The notes under the pieces are model-generated. The model was not told where the DNA came from, searched no databases, and saw only the letters and a list, made by a program, of their open reading frames with translations. Shown here piece by piece: positions 6,756-10,092 of a stretch of 10,092 nucleotides of DNA. The stretch is taken from positions 1 through 10,092 of the forward strand of contig CAJOER010000024.1 in the NCBI GenBank assembly GCA_905233805.1, given 5' to 3'. Every line of letters begins with the position of its first letter. Within the stretch, counting starts at the first letter, position 1. The stretch comes from an uncultured Eubacterium sp. (lineage in GTDB: Bacteria; Bacillota; Clostridia; Oscillospirales; Acutalibacteraceae). The translations under genes were made by a program, and so were the position numbers.

Positions 6756-8333
6756 TTACTCTGCAATATTATCGTCGGTCATCTCTTTTTCGGTTTCTTC
6801 AACGGAATTGATGACCTCGGTTGCCGTATCCGTATCTTCAACCTCGCCCGCTGCGGCGCCTCTGCGCTCGGCAAGAGCTGCGGTAATTCTTTCCTTCTTC
6901 TCGCCTACCATATCATAGAAGAGAATCGGAACGAACTGTAAGATAACGAATACAGCGGGGATAATCGTATAAATTGCGAGGAACTTATTGAGAGTTGCGT
7001 CGCTCTGGGTTGCATAGGCAACGTTTGCGCTCTTTGAGAACTGATAGCCCGACCAGGTATAGACGAGGAACGGAGCAAAGCCCTTGGTGCACGCGGACGC
7101 AATTTTTGAAATAAGTCCGTAGCCCGCATAGGCAAGTCCCTCCTGCCGCTTACCCGATTTATATTCCATTTCGTCAACGCAGTCCGCAATCATGATATTC
7201 GGCGTTACGTTAGTATTACCGTGCTGAATACCGCAGAAGAAGTTGAGGATAAGGAACGGAACGATAAGCGAGTGGTTAAAGCCGATTCCGCGCGATACGA
7301 AGTAAAGAATCGCAAGAGCGGAAGCGCCGTAACAGCAGAAGAGAATGTAAGTTTTCTTCGTTGAGAACTTTTTAAGTACAAAGTTTACAAGAAGAGTACC
7401 TACCGCGGTACCGATACCCATCGGGAGCATAAGCGCGAGCTTTAAGCCCTTTGAACCGAGAAGATAAACCGCGATATAAAGCGATACGGTTCCGTAAACG
7501 CCGCGTCCGAAGCCCGTGAACTTCGTAAGCGAAACCATAAGTAAGTTCTTGTTTGTGAACACTACCTTGATTGACTCTAAAAGAGAAACCTTTTCGGTTG
7601 TATAGGGAACGCGCTCCTCGTTATTTGCGAAGAATATCATAACGAAGATAATCATACCGAGCGCGCAGACAGCGGTCGAGATAATAAGGTCAATACCCTG
7701 TCCCTCGGCGTCTTTATACTGCTGCTGTCCCATAATCGCCTTCATAATAAGCGGTACCACGATAATAACTACCTGACCGCCCGACTGACCTACGCTGCGC
7801 AGGAACGAGGCGATTGAAATTGCGCTTGAACGCTCGCTCGGATTCGGTGAGCAAAGAGCGCCGAAGCAGTTCGCCGGCGACTCAACCGCGCACGAAACAG
7901 CGGTGTAAAGCGCATAAATTACGAACATCCATACCGTCGCTACCGTAAAGGAGCTTGTGTTCGGCGCGATAAATACAAGCATTGAAATTATCGCAAGCGG
8001 AATTGCGCCGAAGCCGACCCACGGCTTAACCTTACCGAGGGAGGTTCTCGTACGGTCAACGAGGATACCGATAATAAGCTCGCACACGGCGCCTACTGCG
8101 CCCGCAACGCCGAATACCGACGATACAATCGCGGCAAGCTTTGCAGGGTCGAAGCCCTGGCCTTTAAAAGCGAAGTCAGCGAAGAAGGTCATCGTATAGT
8201 CCGGCATCCAGCCCGTAAGAAGAGCTACGCCGAAAAGGCCTATACCGAAGGTGACTATCTCTGATGGCTTCATATACTTCTTTTCCGCAGGAGCAGCGCT
8301 GACGCTTGCAGATGCGGACTTTTTCTTTGCCAT
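6756..8333 (-). CDS. GPH-family sugar/cation symporter (second copy)
   Basis: A 525-residue polytopic symporter, paralogous to the protein at 1872-3368. Signatures are CELIIGILVDRTRTSLGKVK (84-103) and, near the C-terminus, DCVDEMEYKSGKRQEGLAYA. By alignment with MelB from memory, D59 is replaced by E85 and D124 by E151, while D19 and D55 are A37 and G81. The helix-XI lysine remains. It carries a 19-residue Lys/Ser/Ala-rich N-terminal extension and, after the shared YDMVGEKK and ALAERRG tail, about 35 extra residues that are strongly acidic and rich in Glu, Asp and Thr. The ribosome site is weak (AAGGGG, 9 nt). It has its own promoter at 8366-8394 and is first in a two-gene operon with the anchored ectodomain protein. 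Probably takes up a glycoside or sugar acid with H+ or Na+; the substrate is unknown. Confidence 0.92.
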   Translation of the reverse strand: MAKKKSASASVSAAPAEKKYMKPSEIVTFGIGLFGVALLTGWMPDYTMTFFADFAFKGQGFDPAKLAAIVSSVFGVAGAVGAVCELIIGILVDRTRTSLGKVKPWVGFGAIPLAIISMLVFIAPNTSSFTVATVWMFVIYALYTAVSCAVESPANCFGALCSPNPSERSSAISIASFLRSVGQSGGQVVIIVVPLIMKAIMGQQQYKDAEGQGIDLIISTAVCALGMIIFVMIFFANNEERVPYTTEKVSLLESIKVVFTNKNLLMVSLTKFTGFGRGVYGTVSLYIAVYLLGSKGLKLALMLPMGIGTAVGTLLVNFVLKKFSTKKTYILFCCYGASALAILYFVSRGIGFNHSLIVPFLILNFFCGIQHGNTNVTPNIMIADCVDEMEYKSGKRQEGLAYAGYGLISKIASACTKGFAPFLVYTWSGYQFSKSANVAYATQSDATLNKFLAIYTIIPAVFVILQFVPILFYDMVGEKKERITAALAERRGAAAGEVEDTDTATEVINSVEETEKEMTDDNIAE

Positions 8334-8365
8334 AAAGAAAACCCCTTTTCTAATAAATTCAATTT

Positions 8366-8394
8366 ATTATACCAAAAAATGTTAATATATACAA
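8366..8394 (-). promoter_or_regulatory. Sigma-A type promoter of the second GPH operon
   Basis: Minus strand: -35 TTGTAT (8389-8394), 17-nt spacer, -10 TATAAT (8366-8371). The start would fall near 8359, giving a leader of about 26 nt. Confidence 0.75.
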
Positions 8395-8413
8395 TAGTAT
8401 TTTTCCCTGGAAA

Positions 8414-8429
8414 CTCTTGTTACAACGAG
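8414..8429. promoter_or_regulatory. Candidate operator CTCTTGTTACAACGAG upstream of the second GPH promoter
   Basis: Roughly palindromic (CTCTTGT / ACAACGAG, one-base offset) and 19 nt upstream of the -35 box. It matches the box at 4323-4336 except for one missing T. The two boxes differ in distance from their -35 by 9 nt, close to one helical turn, as expected if one protein bound the same face of the DNA. Confidence 0.42.
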
Positions 8430-8456
8430 CAAGACTTTCGGGAAGGGTGCAGAATT

Positions 8457-8511
8457 CCGTTTTCTTGCGAGCGGGAGCTGTACAAAGGTACCGCCCCCGA
8501 GCAAAAAACGG
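8457..8511. other. 55-nt long-stem hairpin (possible structured RNA)
   Basis: Nested arms: 8457-8463 with 8505-8511 (7 bp), 8465-8468 with 8501-8504 (4 bp), 8473-8478 with 8493-8498 (6 positions) and 8480-8483 with 8488-8491 (GTAC/GTAC), with a 4-nt apical loop. One position is G-U on the minus strand but A-C on the plus strand, so a minus-strand RNA folds better. It lies 8 nt beyond the PduL terminator arm and upstream of the second GPH promoter. With the promoter, box and repeat B it fills the 302-nt gene-free gap 8334-8635, in which I see no coding sequence. Confidence 0.65.
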
Positions 8512-8519
8512 AAAACGCC

Positions 8520-8554
8520 AAAAATCCCGCGGATTCGATGTCCGCGGGATTTTT
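8520..8554. terminator. Intrinsic terminator downstream of pduL (repeat B)
   Basis: Perfect 14-bp stem (8520-8533 with 8541-8554) and loop TTCGATG, ending in five T on the plus strand and five T on the minus strand. It lies about 80 nt after the pduL stop. Can act both ways. Confidence 0.87.
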
Positions 8555-8638
8555 ATTTTTCACATAATAGCTGCGCCGCACAAGGCAACTGCATTTTTTA
8601 TAACTACGGCGTGGTTATGCGCCCTTAGCGGAAGTCTA
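8520..8638 (-). repeat. 119-nt 3'-UTR repeat element, copy B
   Basis: Partner of 5660-5777. Identical terminator core (8524-8554), ACATAATAGCT (8562-8572) and CGGCGTGGTTATGC (8607-8620); the spacers are 34 nt and 15 nt as in copy A, and the latter ends at the pduL stop codon. The middle 34 nt match at only about a third of positions. Confidence 0.8.
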
Positions 8639-9214
8639 CTTAATTATAACTCCCATTGTATTCGGTGCCATACCTGCCGCGTTTGCTTCGTCCGTGTCAA
8701 TATGCATAGCAAGGGCATACTTTTCGGATACTCTTACTACTACGTCGCCGAAGGTGAGATTTCTCTTGTTCGCCGTCGGGATTTCAACGGATACGATTTC
8801 GCCGTTTTCAAGGCCGAGGTTCGCTGCGTCCTCGGGAGTTGCGTGGATATGACGCTGAGCGGCGATTACGCCGTGGTCTATTTCAACCTCTCCGCAGGGA
8901 CCTACGATTTTGCAGGCGCCTGTTCCTGCAAGGTCGCCCGACTCTCTTACGGGAGCGGTAACGCCGATTGAACGCGCATCGGTGAGCGAAAGCTCAACCT
9001 GAGTTTCGGGACGTACGGGGCCGAGAATTGAAACCGCGGGGAATTCCCCCTTAGAGCCGATTACTCTTACTCTCTCTTCGCAGGCGAACTGACCGGGCTG
9101 TGAGAGCCATTTTTTACAGGTAAGCTCGTATCCCTTGCCGAAAAGAGTTTCAAGGTCCGATTGAGAAACGTGAACGTGACGTGCCGAAATTTCTACTAAT
9201 ACCTCTTTTGCCAT
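8636..9214 (-). CDS. pduL: PduL-type phosphate acyltransferase (phosphotransacylase)
   Basis: A 192-residue enzyme that transfers an acyl group between CoA and phosphate (propanoyl- or acetyl-CoA to acyl phosphate). Two PTAC domain halves are visible: SARHVHVSQSDL (10-21) and AAQRHIHATPEDA (118-130), whose histidines H13, H15, H122 and H124 match the zinc-binding pairs of PduL; GPVRPETQVELS (65-76) and MHIDTDEANAAG (170-181) complete the pattern. The N-terminus begins directly with the catalytic domain, without the roughly 20-residue encapsulation helix of microcompartment forms, and no shell genes are nearby. It is probably cytosolic and serves ATP formation with acetate kinase, in place of a classical Pta. 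GGAGG lies 7 nt before the ATG. It diverges from the uracil-DNA glycosylase gene. Acetyl versus propionyl preference is not readable. Confidence 0.95.
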   Translation of the reverse strand: MAKEVLVEISARHVHVSQSDLETLFGKGYELTCKKWLSQPGQFACEERVRVIGSKGEFPAVSILGPVRPETQVELSLTDARSIGVTAPVRESGDLAGTGACKIVGPCGEVEIDHGVIAAQRHIHATPEDAANLGLENGEIVSVEIPTANKRNLTFGDVVVRVSEKYALAMHIDTDEANAAGMAPNTMGVIIK

Positions 9215-9237
9215 TTTTATTTCCTCCGTAAATGAAT

Positions 9238-9267
9238 TATTTAATTACCGCAAATATTTTAATACAA
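9238..9267 (-). promoter_or_regulatory. Probable promoter of pduL
   Basis: Minus strand: -35 TTGTAT (9262-9267), 18-nt spacer, -10 TAAATA (9238-9243). Weaker than the other promoters of the window. Confidence 0.42.
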
Positions 9268-9280
9268 ATTGAATTGTATT
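9261..9280. repeat. Inverted repeat carrying both divergent -35 boxes
   Basis: AATACAA (9261-9267) and TTGTATT (9274-9280), a 7-bp inverted repeat with a 6-nt centre. Each arm contains a TTGTAT -35 box, one for pduL and one for the glycosylase gene, so the two promoters overlap back to back. Confidence 0.6.
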
Positions 9281-9302
9281 TCAACACTTAATTTGTTATA
9301 AT
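9274..9302 (+). promoter_or_regulatory. Sigma-A type promoter of the glycosylase operon
   Basis: -35 TTGTAT (9274-9279), 17-nt spacer, -10 TATAAT (9297-9302). The ribosome site CGGGAGGGCGGA (9318-9329) and ATG 9333 follow. Confidence 0.75.
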
Positions 9303-9332
9303 TAGAATATATTTTTTCGGGAGGGCGGAAAT

Positions 9333-9896
9333 ATGACGCTTGACGAGCTTGAAATTCAGTGTAAGGAATGTAAAAAATGCGCGCTCTGCGAGGGCAGGAC
9401 CAACCTCGTTTTCGGCACGGGTAAAAAGGACGCAGATATTATGCTTATCGGCGAGGGACCGGGCGAGCAGGAGGATTTACAGGGCGAGCCCTTCGTCGGA
9501 AGAAGCGGCAAGCTCCTTGATAAATTTCTTGAAAGCATTGACCTTTCAAGGGATAAAAACGTGTATATTGCCAATATGGTAAAATGCCGGCCGCCTCACA
9601 ACCGCGACCCGAAGCCCGAGGAGCAGGACGTGTGCATTAACTGGCTGCGCGAGCAGTTTAAGATAATAAGGCCGAAAATCATTATCTGCGTAGGAAGAAT
9701 CTCGGCGCAGAAGCTCATCTCCCCCTATTTCAGGGTTACGAAGGAGCACGGGGAGTTCATAGAAAAAAACGGCGTGCTTATGATGGGAACGTACCACCCC
9801 GCCGCGATACTCAGAAACCCGAACAACAAGGAGCTCGCGTATCAGGACTGGCTTAAGGTCAGGGATAAAATCGAAGAAATGGGAATTGTGATATAA
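9333..9896 (+). CDS. Family-4 (Fe-S) uracil-DNA glycosylase
   Basis: A 187-residue DNA-repair enzyme that removes uracil from DNA. The four cysteines expected to hold the 4Fe-4S cluster are C13, C16, C85 and C101, with the spacing of the thermophile enzymes (two near the N-terminus, then a C-R-P-P segment and a later Cys). The catalytic motif GEGPGEQED is at 40-48 and the uracil-pocket motif GTYHPAAILRNP at 152-163, with H155. EGRTNLVFGTG (20-30) is also typical. The length is usual for the family, and two extra cysteines (C10, C19) flank the cluster pair. The start is supported by a strong ribosome site 3 nt away and its own promoter. The stop codon directly abuts the next start (TAAATG), so the next gene is probably co-translated, without an obvious functional link. 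Confidence 0.95.
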   Translation: MTLDELEIQCKECKKCALCEGRTNLVFGTGKKDADIMLIGEGPGEQEDLQGEPFVGRSGKLLDKFLESIDLSRDKNVYIANMVKCRPPHNRDPKPEEQDVCINWLREQFKIIRPKIIICVGRISAQKLISPYFRVTKEHGEFIEKNGVLMMGTYHPAAILRNPNNKELAYQDWLKVRDKIEEMGIVI

Positions 9897-10092
9897 ATGT
9901 CAGATAAGCGTTTACACTATATAGATATTGCCAAGGGCTTTGCGATGATATTTGTAATAACAGGTCATTGTATAGCCGCTCCCGAATGGCTGAGAATGTG
10001 GGTATATACTTTTCATATGCCGTTATTCTTTGCGCTTTCTGGCGTTACTTTCTCTACAGCGCGATATGCCTCTTTCAAGGAATTTTTTATAA
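9897..10092 (+). CDS. Acyltransferase-3 family membrane protein, 5' part only
   Basis: I translated 65 codons that run off the window end. The start, LHYIDIAKGFAMIFVITGHC, is the first membrane helix of acyltransferase-3 proteins (OafA / fucose O-acetylase type), with the conserved D, G and histidine (GHC). It is followed by the family's second signature, TFHMPLFFALSGVTFS. Such enzymes move acetyl or other acyl groups to sugars of exported polysaccharides, in the cytoplasmic membrane. The ATG is immediately after the glycosylase stop codon; there is no strong ribosome site, which fits termination-reinitiation. The acceptor sugar cannot be told from this fragment. Confidence 0.88.
   Translation, partial: MSDKRLHYIDIAKGFAMIFVITGHCIAAPEWLRMWVYTFHMPLFFALSGVTFSTARYASFKEFFI

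Noticed and set aside
8417..8971. Plus-strand open frame of 184 codons
   Set aside because: It crosses the long hairpin, the terminator and the repeat, then runs antisense through pduL; it has no recognisable domain and the codons mirror pduL.
8636..9214. Propanediol-utilisation microcompartment locus
   Set aside because: Only the acyltransferase is present; no shell proteins, diol dehydratase or targeting peptide are seen.
1..10092. CRISPR array, insertion sequence, toxin-antitoxin or defence island
   Set aside because: No regularly spaced repeats, transposase, nuclease or toxin-like small gene pairs could be found on either strand.

Overview
The window looks like chromosomal DNA of an anaerobic Bacillota bacterium, most likely class Clostridia and probably a gut-type lineage. 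I infer this from sigma-A style promoters in AT-rich gaps, strong GGAGG-type ribosome sites, two GPH-family sugar symporters, a PduL-type phosphotransacylase and protein sequences of clostridial character. No rRNA, tRNA, CRISPR array or intact insertion sequence is visible.

Left arm (1-4249, minus strand). Four genes read leftwards from a good promoter at 4284-4312: an NADP(H)-type short-chain dehydrogenase, a MelB-like GPH transporter, a GtrA-family membrane protein and a large polytopic DUF6020-like membrane protein cut by the window edge. The last two overlap by 29 bp and look like cell-surface glycan genes. A GC-rich hairpin separates them from the transporter. Diverging from the dehydrogenase is a TetR-family regulator (4470-5000, plus), the obvious candidate controller.

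Middle (5002-8635). A bidirectional terminator closes the TetR gene and, on the other strand, a lone phage-type replication-initiation winged-helix gene (5034-5519). Next comes a minus-strand two-gene operon: a second GPH transporter (6756-8333) and, 12 bp later, a membrane-anchored protein with a large unrecognised extracellular domain (5775-6743).

Right arm (8636-10092). PduL (minus) diverges from a family-4 uracil-DNA glycosylase (plus), whose stop codon abuts the start of a truncated acyltransferase-3 gene. The two divergent promoters have their -35 boxes in the two arms of one inverted repeat.

The strongest unexplained signals are non-coding. (a) A 118-119 nt element follows two unrelated genes (5660-5777 and 8520-8638). 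It has identical blocks, a terminator conserved even in its loop, and conserved lengths of the variable spacers. (b) A 55-nt, 21-pair hairpin lies at 8457-8511. (c) A near-identical box, CTCTTGTT(T)ACAAC, lies just upstream of both transporter promoters and suggests a shared regulator. I found no defence system, biosynthetic cluster or CRISPR-like system. The most plausible undescribed items are the repeat element and the transporter plus anchored-ectodomain pair.
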